A DNA stretch of 64,000 nt from Flavobacteriaceae bacterium PS02337 (lineage in GTDB: Bacteria > Bacteroidota > Bacteroidia > Flavobacteriales > Flavobacteriaceae), in the NCBI GenBank assembly GCA_029959285.1, contig JASCOE010000007.1, forward strand, positions 220,616 to 284,615, read 5' to 3'. The position numbers and the translations under genes were made by a program. Below the pieces are notes generated by a model. That model made no database searches and was not told where the DNA came from. It saw only the letters and a list, made by a program, of their open reading frames with translations. Below are positions 1 to 7,497 of the stretch, piece after piece; the stretch's first letter is position 1, and every line of letters starts with the position of its first letter.

Positions 1-314
1 TCCTTTTCCTTTTTATGGGCTATGGATTGTTGCAATTCCAATAAAGAGGTTTGCAGTTCATTGAACTTATTGTTATTGATTGCGGGTGATAACTCTTTTT
101 GCAGTACAATGCTTTTTTCGGCAAATTCGGTCATTTCGGCGAATTCAAATTCATTGACCACTTTACCAGCCTCCACAGCTGCCGGATAATCTTTTGATAT
201 GTAATCTAATAAGGTTACTAAAGTGCGTAAGTCTTTATCTCTTTCGGCGGTCTGCGAAAATGCCTGGGATGTCCCAAGAAAGAAGAAAAGAAAATAAATA
301 TAAATTTTGTTCAT
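1..314 (-). CDS. FTR1-family iron permease, N-terminal part (runs off window)
   Basis: Reading leftward from an ATG at 312-314 gives an open frame of about 104 codons that leaves the window. It begins with a signal peptide (charged start, an aromatic/Leu core, then a cut near SQAFSQ). The region after it, with the motif LLDYISKDYPAAV and an FAEM segment, resembles the extracytoplasmic helical domain that precedes the membrane permease in Bacteroidota FTR1-type iron transporters. Only that domain is present, so the transport motifs (REXXE) cannot be checked. It would act at the inner membrane in iron uptake. The assignment rests on this one domain. Confidence 0.55.
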   Translation of the reverse strand, partial: MNKIYIYFLFFFLGTSQAFSQTAERDKDLRTLVTLLDYISKDYPAAVEAGKVVNEFEFAEMTEFAEKSIVLQKELSPAINNNKFNELQTSLLELQQSIAHKKEK

Positions 315-378
315 TCAAATTTTAGATAGTGACATATATAGTCAATTAATAGCTTTTCGTGTATTATAGAACGTATTT

Positions 379-828
379 TTAAAAATCCAGTTCAGCAGTT
401 ATAAATTCTTTCACACCATCTGCCCCTGTTAGCTCCAGCCAGGCTTCGCTTTTATCTCCGCTTACAGACATTGCAAATGTGAAAAAGTCACAGCAGTTTC
501 TTTCTGTTTTGATAAACTCTGTCAGTTCATCCAATACCTTATCATCTCCCGAAAATTTATAAGCAAAACCATTTTTAAGTTCCTTTTTTTCAATTACCTG
601 ACCCTTTAAGCTTGCAATAGCGGTTTCTTTTCTTCTTTGCAGCTCAGGACTCGTCAGTTTGCAGGACATCTGTTCTGACTTATTTTTGGCATTGCAGTCG
701 TTGCTGCACACCGTTTTCTCCGCTTGTTTCATAGTAGTTTTTTTTAAGTGATTCTGTGCATAACCACATGTTGCCAGCAATGAAAACACCAAGGTTATTG
801 CTGCCGTTTTATATGTTTTGTTCAACAT
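379..828 (-). CDS. Exported cysteine-rich protein of unknown function
   Basis: The 149-residue product starts with a clear signal peptide (hydrophobic core at about residues 8-22, probable cleavage after GYAQ). The mature part carries a CSNDC motif, a further Cys in MSCKLTS, and a C-terminal ERNCCDFF motif followed by a WLELTGADGVKEFI segment. From memory, short proteins with this SCxLT...ECCxFF pattern often sit beside metal-resistance or metal-transport genes, which fits the FTR1-like neighbour. The cysteines suggest periplasmic metal binding, but that is inference. No enzymatic motif was seen. Confidence 0.6.
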   Translation of the reverse strand: MLNKTYKTAAITLVFSLLATCGYAQNHLKKTTMKQAEKTVCSNDCNAKNKSEQMSCKLTSPELQRRKETAIASLKGQVIEKKELKNGFAYKFSGDDKVLDELTEFIKTERNCCDFFTFAMSVSGDKSEAWLELTGADGVKEFITAELDF

Positions 829-1090
829 TTTCTATTATTTTTTAAAGATTTGCATACGCAAATATAAACCGTGGAGTATAGTCAACGGTCAAGAAAAAAG
901 TGATAAAAATTTACATAAATTTAAAAGGTGTCACTATTTATCATGTAATACCTAAAGGATAATACGCAAGATTTATGCAGTTTGGGTACTTATTCGTAAA
1001 TTCTTCCGTCATTAAATGCTCGCCAAATTGACGAGCAGCCGCAAAAAAAGAATTATAAGGATATAAAGATTAAGATGCCAACTGTTAAAT

Positions 1091-1127
1091 AAAAAAAGGC
1101 TCACCAAATCCGGTAAGCCGTTTTTTT
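1091..1127 (-). terminator. Rho-independent terminator after traQ
   Basis: Stem arms GGCTCACC (1098-1105) and GGTAAGCC (1112-1119) are flanked by A and T runs on both sides, so it can stop transcription in either direction. It lies about 20 bases past the traQ stop and ends the minus-strand transfer operon. The rest of 829-1145 shows no gene. Confidence 0.8.
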
Positions 1128-1145
1128 ATAAACTAAAATGCCGCT

Positions 1146-1595
1146 TTAATCACTACTATTAAACTGAAAGCTCAGTTGCTTTTCGTTACCAAAGCTGTCC
1201 GAAATCCAGACTTCAAAGGATTGTGATACAGCAGATGTTGATGTGTAATACAACCTGAATTGTTCCGTTGCTAACGGGTATAAATCGTTTGGCTGATAAG
1301 GCGGTTCATCATGATACTGTAAGGTTCCCGTTCCGTCAAACTGGAAATAACGGAGATAGTATTGTGTGTTGCTGTAATTTCCGGTACGTTGTATCGAGAT
1401 ACGAATTTCTACCGTCTGCCCATTAGATACATCTTTAGGTACAGGCATCACATTGACCTCAAAAGGAAAATCGTTCTGTATTTCGAGTTCATCATCTTTA
1501 CTGCAAGACACCAACGTAACCGAAACTGTAAGGATTGCCAAAAGAACATATATTGGCAATAGTACCATTCTGAATTTATTAAATATTGCTATCAT
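1146..1595 (-). CDS. traQ: TraQ, DUF3872 conjugal transfer lipoprotein
   Basis: 149 residues. A long N-terminal hydrophobic segment ends in a lipobox-like LVSCSKDD, so the mature protein should be lipid-anchored and face the periplasm. The rest is beta-rich with many Tyr and Phe residues (for example YNSNTQYYL-like and FRLYYTS stretches), matching the DUF3872 family called TraQ in Bacteroides conjugative transposons. It is the last gene of the mating-pore operon, 11 bases after traO and just before a terminator. Its exact role in the pore is not established. Confidence 0.85.
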   Translation of the reverse strand: MIAIFNKFRMVLLPIYVLLAILTVSVTLVSCSKDDELEIQNDFPFEVNVMPVPKDVSNGQTVEIRISIQRTGNYSNTQYYLRYFQFDGTGTLQYHDEPPYQPNDLYPLATEQFRLYYTSTSAVSQSFEVWISDSFGNEKQLSFQFNSSD

Positions 1596-1606
1596 TGTTC
1601 TACGTT

Positions 1607-2167
1607 TTAAAAGTTAAACCTTAAACCCACACCTGCTGACGGGCGGAATTGTTCCAGATCCGTACCCCACAAAACTTTTGTACGTCCTTGCAGAACTAAT
1701 ACAAATCGGTCTGAGAGATAGGTTTCAAAAGTGAGACGACCACCAGCTCCGTAGATGAAGTTGTCTTCATTCAAAATCTTTGCTCCGTCATACAACATCA
1801 CTTCGCCACGGTTAATGGTTTCGTACCCGACCACACCTGTTAAGCCTAAGTTCAGCGTGATGTTTTTTCTACTATCGCCTAAAAGGAAGAAACTATAGCC
1901 TCCTTCGGCAGTGTAGGTTTCCTGCGGAATGCGGATAGTTTTATAATCGTGGTATTGGTGCGTATATTCCAACGCCCAAAGCTGGTAGTTCCCATTCTTA
2001 CCATTTATGGTCATACCGATATTGATGTAATAATCATTTCCGATTTTATCATCGGACAATACACCAACATTTACTTCCAATCTTTTTTGTTTAGGTATCA
2101 TTCGCTGAGCCTGACTGGTTGTGATACTCAAGATTATGAGCATCACGGTATAGATATACTTTTTCAT
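1607..2167 (-). CDS. traO: TraO, conjugal transfer outer-membrane-like protein
   Basis: 186 residues with a signal peptide (cleavage near SQAQ). The mature part has alternating hydrophobic/polar strands rich in Gly and Tyr and ends in GVGLRFNF, a terminal-aromatic beta-barrel signature. This is the TraO family of Bacteroidota conjugative elements, thought to sit in the outer membrane next to TraN. It lies between traN (26-base gap) and traQ (11-base gap) in one transcript. Confidence 0.88.
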   Translation of the reverse strand: MKKYIYTVMLIILSITTSQAQRMIPKQKRLEVNVGVLSDDKIGNDYYINIGMTINGKNGNYQLWALEYTHQYHDYKTIRIPQETYTAEGGYSFFLLGDSRKNITLNLGLTGVVGYETINRGEVMLYDGAKILNEDNFIYGAGGRLTFETYLSDRFVLVLQGRTKVLWGTDLEQFRPSAGVGLRFNF

Positions 2168-2193
2168 TTTATTGCTATTGTTTTAAAGTGTTA

Positions 2194-3087
2194 TTAAAAT
2201 TTTAAGTGCATATCGTTAATCAAACGAGCTTTGATTAAATCCAAATTTTCCACCTGAAGCGTTTGATGCCTGCCTCCGTTTTTCTCGAAAATTTCAATCA
2301 GCAACACTTTGTCATCGCTAATTGTAAACTGATCTAACAGGAACACATTTTGCTCTGTCAATTTTCCACCAATCTCATCCAGTGGCTTGTAAGTACGAAG
2401 CGGTATCATTGGTCGTTCCTGCACTACGGTACGTTTGGCAACCTTTTTATCGACCACCTTGAAATTGATAAAATCAATCTGAAACGGTACATTGGTTTTG
2501 TTTCTCAATTCCGTGTGGAAATAATATTTACCGTTGTGGATGTAAATTCCTTTAAGGATAAACTGGATGCCAAAACTCTTTGCCCCGATATGCTTTACTA
2601 TGCGTTTGTCTTTCTTGTAAATGGTTTCCAACAGTAAGCCTGCCAATGAGGGCGAATTGTTGCCCAGTTCTTCAAAAAGCACATCGTTTCCGTTGGCTTT
2701 ATCAACTGCTTTTTGCATCGTCAAAAGGTCATAGCTCAACGCTTCGGGATAAGAACTGTAATACACATCAAAAGAGTAATAACGACCGTCATTGGTAATG
2801 ACGGAAAAATTTGTTTCAGCTTCAAAATCCCTAACTGATGCTTTCACACGCAATACGTTTTCCGCATCTTCCGCCTTTCCGGCAATCAGGTATTCACTTC
2901 CCAAATCCACATAACGTATAGCAGTCGGGAAAATCAAATGCGAAGTTTTATCGTAGGTTACTTCCATTTTGTAAGGAGCTATCTTTCCTAAAGCGAGCGG
3001 AGTTCTTACACTATCCTGTGCATAAGATTGTACGGCAAAGCCGAGTATCAGGGCAATAGCCCAAAAAGTTTTTAAATGATTTTTCAT
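2194..3087 (-). CDS. traN: TraN, DUF4138 conjugal transfer protein
   Basis: 297 residues with a signal peptide (AVQSYAQ cleavage). The body matches the DUF4138 TraN family, recognisable from the HLIFPTAIRYVDLGS segment near the mature N-terminus and an ELRNKTNVPFQIDFI segment in the middle. The fold resembles VirB9-type periplasmic components of type IV secretion that bridge to the outer membrane. It follows traM after a 24-base gap. Full length for the family. Confidence 0.9.
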   Translation of the reverse strand: MKNHLKTFWAIALILGFAVQSYAQDSVRTPLALGKIAPYKMEVTYDKTSHLIFPTAIRYVDLGSEYLIAGKAEDAENVLRVKASVRDFEAETNFSVITNDGRYYSFDVYYSSYPEALSYDLLTMQKAVDKANGNDVLFEELGNNSPSLAGLLLETIYKKDKRIVKHIGAKSFGIQFILKGIYIHNGKYYFHTELRNKTNVPFQIDFINFKVVDKKVAKRTVVQERPMIPLRTYKPLDEIGGKLTEQNVFLLDQFTISDDKVLLIEIFEKNGGRHQTLQVENLDLIKARLINDMHLKF

Positions 3088-3111
3088 TTTTCTATTTATT
3101 TGAGTTTAACA

Positions 3112-4455
3112 TTATTTTTTGGATACAAGGAATACCTGATGTCCGGCTTTCAGCGTAACTTTTGGTGTTCTTACTTTTTTGGCGAAATAGCCCGAAATAC
3201 CCTGAACCACCCCACGGCTTAAATCAGCCGCTACCTGTTGTCCGGCATTCTGCGTAAGCATTACGCTGGTTCCACCTGTTTGGCTCATATTACCCGCCAT
3301 TTCGGTAAGAGCATTCATTTCGGGTGAATACGGAACGTACAAACCTTGCTGTCCGTCCAGATCATAAATGGTTATATCCACCGGAATGATATTGCCCTCC
3401 AATTCTATGGAAGTAATTTTTAGCTGTAAACGTCCGCCCTGAAATTTGCCGTTGGCAGTTACAATGGTTCCTTTGGGAATAGTTCGTTGAGGCGTTTGGG
3501 CTGTTTCCAGCAATCGCAGTCTTACACCCGTTTCACCAACAACGGTTTGTGTTTCGTGTACGCTGGCTTTGATACTGTTTTTAGGTTGTACCACCTGCTC
3601 TGTAGAACCTGCGGTATAAAACCCACGGTTTTTAGTTTGGCTCCAATCAGCTAAAAACTCTGCATCCGAAGGTTCACGGTACAACGCCGAAACAGTATTT
3701 TTCCTTGCTGGTGTGAATGCGACAAAATGCTCTTTTTGATTTACAGCAGAAGCATTGGTAACTGTATTGTTATTACCAGAAGGTGCAGCTTCTCCTGTAT
3801 TTGTAGTGCCTTGTGGTAAATACTTAGCTGCCATCTGATAAGATTTCTCCATCAATGCCAATTGGTCATCCACCGTTGTAGCCCGAGGTACATCTTTTTC
3901 CGCCAATTGCTCTTTGAGTTCATCCAATTGCCTGCGGAGTTCCATTGTTTCCGAATTATTATCCTGATAGAATGAACCTAATGTACTTTGTGCATTACGG
4001 TAACTGTTCAATGCCGAATTGCCGGATCTTCCCGAATTTCGTCCCGGGCTATAATCATAACCGTCCTCTTCTTCGGGAATTTCTTCTTCCGTATTTAGTG
4101 AGCTGTCTGTATTCCAGTAATCTGAAAGCGTTGTCAGGGCATTTCGCTTTTCACGATCTTTTTGCTCCAACATTTCCAGCTCATACGCCTTTTGCTTATC
4201 CGATTGCATCCCTGCCTCGGTAGCCTGTGGAACAGCATCGTTCAACCCAATATTTTCCATCTCATTTTTATCTTCCGATGGCTTAAATATGAGGTACATA
4301 CATCCCACGAAGACGATGCCCATCAAACCGAATATGAGTGGCTTTTTAAGCTTTTCGGTTTTTGTCTGTGTACTGTCTTGCAGCACATCAGCCGTTTCTT
4401 TCGGATTACCTTCCGTTACCCGAACAACTGTCTTTTTATTCTCATTTTCTTTCAT
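3112..4455 (-). CDS. traM: TraM, VirB10-like conjugative transposon protein
   Basis: 447 residues. There is a short cytoplasmic N-terminus, one membrane helix at about residues 38-60 (PLIFGLMGIVFVGCMYLIF), an acidic low-complexity linker with a coiled coil near residues 170-195, and a C-terminal domain from about residue 270 with VRLRLLETAQ and GTIVTANGKFQ. This is the layout of VirB10/TrbI-like energy-coupling scaffolds. The start overlaps the end of traL by 14 bases, suggesting coupled translation. Confidence 0.92.
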   Translation of the reverse strand: MKENENKKTVVRVTEGNPKETADVLQDSTQTKTEKLKKPLIFGLMGIVFVGCMYLIFKPSEDKNEMENIGLNDAVPQATEAGMQSDKQKAYELEMLEQKDREKRNALTTLSDYWNTDSSLNTEEEIPEEEDGYDYSPGRNSGRSGNSALNSYRNAQSTLGSFYQDNNSETMELRRQLDELKEQLAEKDVPRATTVDDQLALMEKSYQMAAKYLPQGTTNTGEAAPSGNNNTVTNASAVNQKEHFVAFTPARKNTVSALYREPSDAEFLADWSQTKNRGFYTAGSTEQVVQPKNSIKASVHETQTVVGETGVRLRLLETAQTPQRTIPKGTIVTANGKFQGGRLQLKITSIELEGNIIPVDITIYDLDGQQGLYVPYSPEMNALTEMAGNMSQTGGTSVMLTQNAGQQVAADLSRGVVQGISGYFAKKVRTPKVTLKAGHQVFLVSKK

Positions 4456-4729
4456 AAATCTTATTTTTTAAAATGGTTGATATACTGTCCTGCAAGCTTG
4501 CAGGACTTTCCCTTTTTTTGAGGATAGGGTTTTCGATATGCTCAATTCTCATATCGTTTTCAGACTTTCCCGTATCGTACCATACTTTGGCAATGACCCC
4601 TGCGGTAAGCAGCAAATAACCCAGAAAAAAGTAAAGGGTATATTGGTGTTGTTTGCGTACAGGTAGTTCCCGCCAGCGATCGTCCAATTGGTCAAAGTAC
4701 CTGTCCATATTTACTCGTAATTTTTTCAT
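4442..4729 (-). CDS. traL: TraL, DUF3989 small membrane protein
   Basis: 95 residues. A basic N-terminus with the motif LDDRWRELPVRKQ precedes a single transmembrane helix (about residues 28-48), then a short polar tail. This matches the DUF3989/TraL family found between traK and traM. The 3' end overlaps the traM start, so the two are probably made together. Confidence 0.88.
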   Translation of the reverse strand: MKKLRVNMDRYFDQLDDRWRELPVRKQHQYTLYFFLGYLLLTAGVIAKVWYDTGKSENDMRIEHIENPILKKRESPASLQDSISTILKNKIYERK

Positions 4730-4746
4730 ACCTTAATGATTATCGA

Positions 4747-5181
4747 TTATCGCATCCTGAACCGTCTGTTTGGGTTAGATAACTGTTCTTTGGGCTTTTC
4801 GGACACTTGTGCTATGGCTTCTTTTCTTGTCGGAACCGAATTTGTAGATAGATCTGTCAATTTCGATTGCTTCAATATTTGCCCGTACTGATCTATTCTT
4901 TCAATGTTCATTTTCTGAACATCGAATAGACCGTTTTCATATTTTACCCACATATTGCATTCAACCTTTGGCTTATCATCGCCATTCCATTCCAGATAGG
5001 TTTTCAGCATCATAATGTTAGGCAACATCGGTTTGTCAGTTCCGTTATTACAAGCCTCTAAAAATCTGCTAATGCTATCTTTGAGCTTGTCGGCATAAGC
5101 CGCCTCCGTCTGGAAATAACCATTATATCCTTTATCTGTAAGAGTTTTTGCGAATGTGTCTAAATCAAGTAACTGTTTCAT
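4747..5181 (-). CDS. Transfer-operon protein of unknown function between traK and traL
   Basis: 144 residues with no signal peptide or membrane segment. The first 110 residues look like a compact mixed alpha/beta domain (LDLDTFAKTLTDKGYNGY, then WVKYENGLFDVQKM). The C-terminal 35 residues are polar and basic, ending RRFRMR. I do not recognise the family. It sits in the tight mating-pore run, 11 bases after traK and 17 before traL, so it is surely co-transcribed and may be a cytoplasmic accessory factor. Confidence 0.7.
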   Translation of the reverse strand: MKQLLDLDTFAKTLTDKGYNGYFQTEAAYADKLKDSISRFLEACNNGTDKPMLPNIMMLKTYLEWNGDDKPKVECNMWVKYENGLFDVQKMNIERIDQYGQILKQSKLTDLSTNSVPTRKEAIAQVSEKPKEQLSNPNRRFRMR

Positions 5182-5192
5182 AACTTTTTCTT

Positions 5193-5816
5193 TTAGCGTT
5201 CAATCACTTCGATGTCCCTGTTTTCAGTTACAGCAAATTTTTCAATATTAAACCCTTGCGGATTGTTATCTGAACGGACAGAATTCACCAGATAACAAGA
5301 AGTAATAAGGTTACGTCGGGTTACGTTGCTTGAACGGATAATGAACTGTTTGGCATAGGTTCGTACTGCATAAGGATAGGTATCGAAATTGCAGACCACA
5401 CTGTCCACTTCGATACGTTGCTGTACATTTCCCGAAATGATACGGTTGTAATAGCCCTTTTCCGAAAGGTCTTTGTAATAGTCAAAAGCACTTTTATCGG
5501 CAAGGTTAAACGCCCGTTTCATATTACTTTCGATGGCATTCTTATCGGGAGCCAGTGTGAAAAACAGTTCATGAAAGCGACGAACGTGTTCCCTTGCTTC
5601 TACAGGGCGGTTGATACTGGCATCCTGTGAAAGAGCTAACATTAATGATTTTCCATTGTCCAGCACATAAACTTTCTGGCGTTGTTCTTCTGCAAAACGG
5701 TAGGACTGCCATACGGCATATCCTACCACACTAATGCAGAGAACGGCAAACACAATGGCGTAAAGCCTAATCTGTCTGAAGCTGTTTTCAATATTTCTTA
5801 GTGTTTTAAATTCCAT
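5193..5816 (-). CDS. traK: TraK, VirB8-like conjugative transposon protein
   Basis: 207 residues. It starts with the family signature MEFKTLRNIENSFRQIR, has one N-terminal transmembrane helix at about residues 18-36, and then a periplasmic domain with the YKDLSEKGYYNRII segment. This is the TraK family, the VirB8-like assembly factor of the inner-membrane complex. The gap to traJ is 26 bases. Confidence 0.92.
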   Translation of the reverse strand: MEFKTLRNIENSFRQIRLYAIVFAVLCISVVGYAVWQSYRFAEEQRQKVYVLDNGKSLMLALSQDASINRPVEAREHVRRFHELFFTLAPDKNAIESNMKRAFNLADKSAFDYYKDLSEKGYYNRIISGNVQQRIEVDSVVCNFDTYPYAVRTYAKQFIIRSSNVTRRNLITSCYLVNSVRSDNNPQGFNIEKFAVTENRDIEVIER

Positions 5817-5842
5817 TTTTTTTAATGATTAATTATTTTACA

Positions 5843-6835
5843 TTATTTCATTAGCTGACCACCAATATTTCCTGCTGCTGAACCAGCACCGGCACTTGCT
5901 ACATTTCCAGCTTTCATTGCGGTCTGATTTACATTACGGGTGAAGTTTCCTGCACCTCCTGCCTGGATAATCCAGCCTGTTACCGTCGGTATTGTAAAAT
6001 ATCCGATAATGCCAATGATCATAAATATGATGTACACCGTATTACTCGTATCAGGTATGTAGGTCGGATCTGCAAGCATTTCAATATCACGTTCCAATAT
6101 GAGTGATTGTATCCTTGCCAGCATCGAGCTGAACAAATCAGAAACAGGTAGCCAGAGATAGACACTGACGTACCTCGTGAGCCATTGGGTGAGCGTAGAT
6201 TGAAATCCATCCCACACAGAAATGGCAAAGGCTATCGGTCCGAGTATGGAGAGGACTATCAGGAAAAACGTTCGTATAGTATCTATGACAAGTGCTGCTG
6301 CCTGAAACAGTATTTCCAATAAATTACGGAACCAGTCCTTTATTACTTTTTCCAACTGATAAGCGGTTCTGTCCATATTCATACCTGCCATTGTTCCAAT
6401 ATCGGAGGGCGACCATCCCAGTTCTTCCAGCTTTTTATCAAACTCTTCGTCTGATACCATATAGGCTGTTTCAGGATTTCTGACCATTGCTTCATACTCC
6501 AACTGGTCTTTTTGTTGCTGCAACAGGTTCAGGTCAAGTACCTGGTTTTCTAATATGGAATGTGTTCCTGTAACTACCGGGCTTAGTACCGCATTAATGG
6601 TTCCCAAAACAATGGTTGGGAAGAACATAATACACAGTCCCAAAGCAAATGGTCTTAATAGCGGAAACACATCAATAGGTTCGGCACGGCTTAAAGCCTG
6701 CCAAACCTTTAATGCCACATAGAATAATGCACCTAATCCTGCCAAACCTTTTGCCACCGCTGCCATATCGCCTGCAAGCGGCATCATATCATCGTAGAGC
6801 GACCGCAGAACTTCATGAAGATTATTCCATTCCAT
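5843..6835 (-). CDS. traJ: TraJ, polytopic inner-membrane transfer protein
   Basis: 330 residues with several hydrophobic helices (about residues 20-45, 65-90, 185-215 and 270-295) and a Gly/Ala-rich C-terminus. It resembles VirB6/TrbL-like channel proteins and is the standard TraJ of Bacteroidota conjugative transposons. The motif SVYLWLPVSDLFSSML in the third quarter is typical. It starts 2 bases after the traI stop, so translation is likely coupled. Confidence 0.92.
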   Translation of the reverse strand: MEWNNLHEVLRSLYDDMMPLAGDMAAVAKGLAGLGALFYVALKVWQALSRAEPIDVFPLLRPFALGLCIMFFPTIVLGTINAVLSPVVTGTHSILENQVLDLNLLQQQKDQLEYEAMVRNPETAYMVSDEEFDKKLEELGWSPSDIGTMAGMNMDRTAYQLEKVIKDWFRNLLEILFQAAALVIDTIRTFFLIVLSILGPIAFAISVWDGFQSTLTQWLTRYVSVYLWLPVSDLFSSMLARIQSLILERDIEMLADPTYIPDTSNTVYIIFMIIGIIGYFTIPTVTGWIIQAGGAGNFTRNVNQTAMKAGNVASAGAGSAAGNIGGQLMK

Positions 6836-6837
6836 TT

Positions 6838-7470
6838 TTACCAGTATTTTTGATTTGAAGTTCCGTAGAGATCCAATACTCTTTTGGCATCGTCTTTCTT
6901 TTTCGCTCTCAGGTAGCTTACAGAGATATTTTTATTGGTGTAATAGCGTACAAGGCTGTGGTATTCCTTTACTTCTTTATACACACGGTCGATGATGTCC
7001 ATACGTTCTTTGTCATTCAGCGAAAGGCTTGACGAGGTTACAATCTGTTTTAATTCCTTCAGTAGCTCAGTACTTTCGTTAAGGAGTGCCGAATAGCCGT
7101 TACCGATAGCAACTAATTCCTGTGGTGTGAAATTGGGATCGTTCATCATCTTGCCAAAATTTTGAACATACATTTCAGATACATCACCTACCAGCAAAAC
7201 AGTCTGCTGCACTTTGCGGGCATCTTTTACCAGATTGTTGATCGCTTTCAGCTTATCGTAGTATTCCTTGCCTTGCTTATAGACTTTTTCAACTTCTTTG
7301 AAATTCTTCACTACATTACTTACGGTAGATGAAGTCTGTACAATCTCATTGGCGGAGTTAAGAATTCCTGATGCCAGATTAGCCGGATCGGTTACTACCC
7401 ATTGGGCTTTAGCGGTGGGTGCTATGGCAAGCATTAGTGCCGTACACACCAGTAACATTATTTTTTTCAT
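6838..7470 (-). CDS. traI: TraI, DUF4141 conjugal transfer protein
   Basis: 210 residues with a signal peptide (core LLVCTALMLAIAP, cleavage after AKAQ). The mature protein is mostly helical with heptad-like segments (FKEVEKVYKQGKEYYDKL) and resembles VirB5-like exported components. This is the DUF4141 TraI family. It lies between the TraG ATPase gene (27-base gap) and traJ. Confidence 0.9.
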   Translation of the reverse strand: MKKIMLLVCTALMLAIAPTAKAQWVVTDPANLASGILNSANEIVQTSSTVSNVVKNFKEVEKVYKQGKEYYDKLKAINNLVKDARKVQQTVLLVGDVSEMYVQNFGKMMNDPNFTPQELVAIGNGYSALLNESTELLKELKQIVTSSSLSLNDKERMDIIDRVYKEVKEYHSLVRYYTNKNISVSYLRAKKKDDAKRVLDLYGTSNQKYW

Positions 7471-7497
7471 TGCTTCTAAATTTTAAATGATTAATAA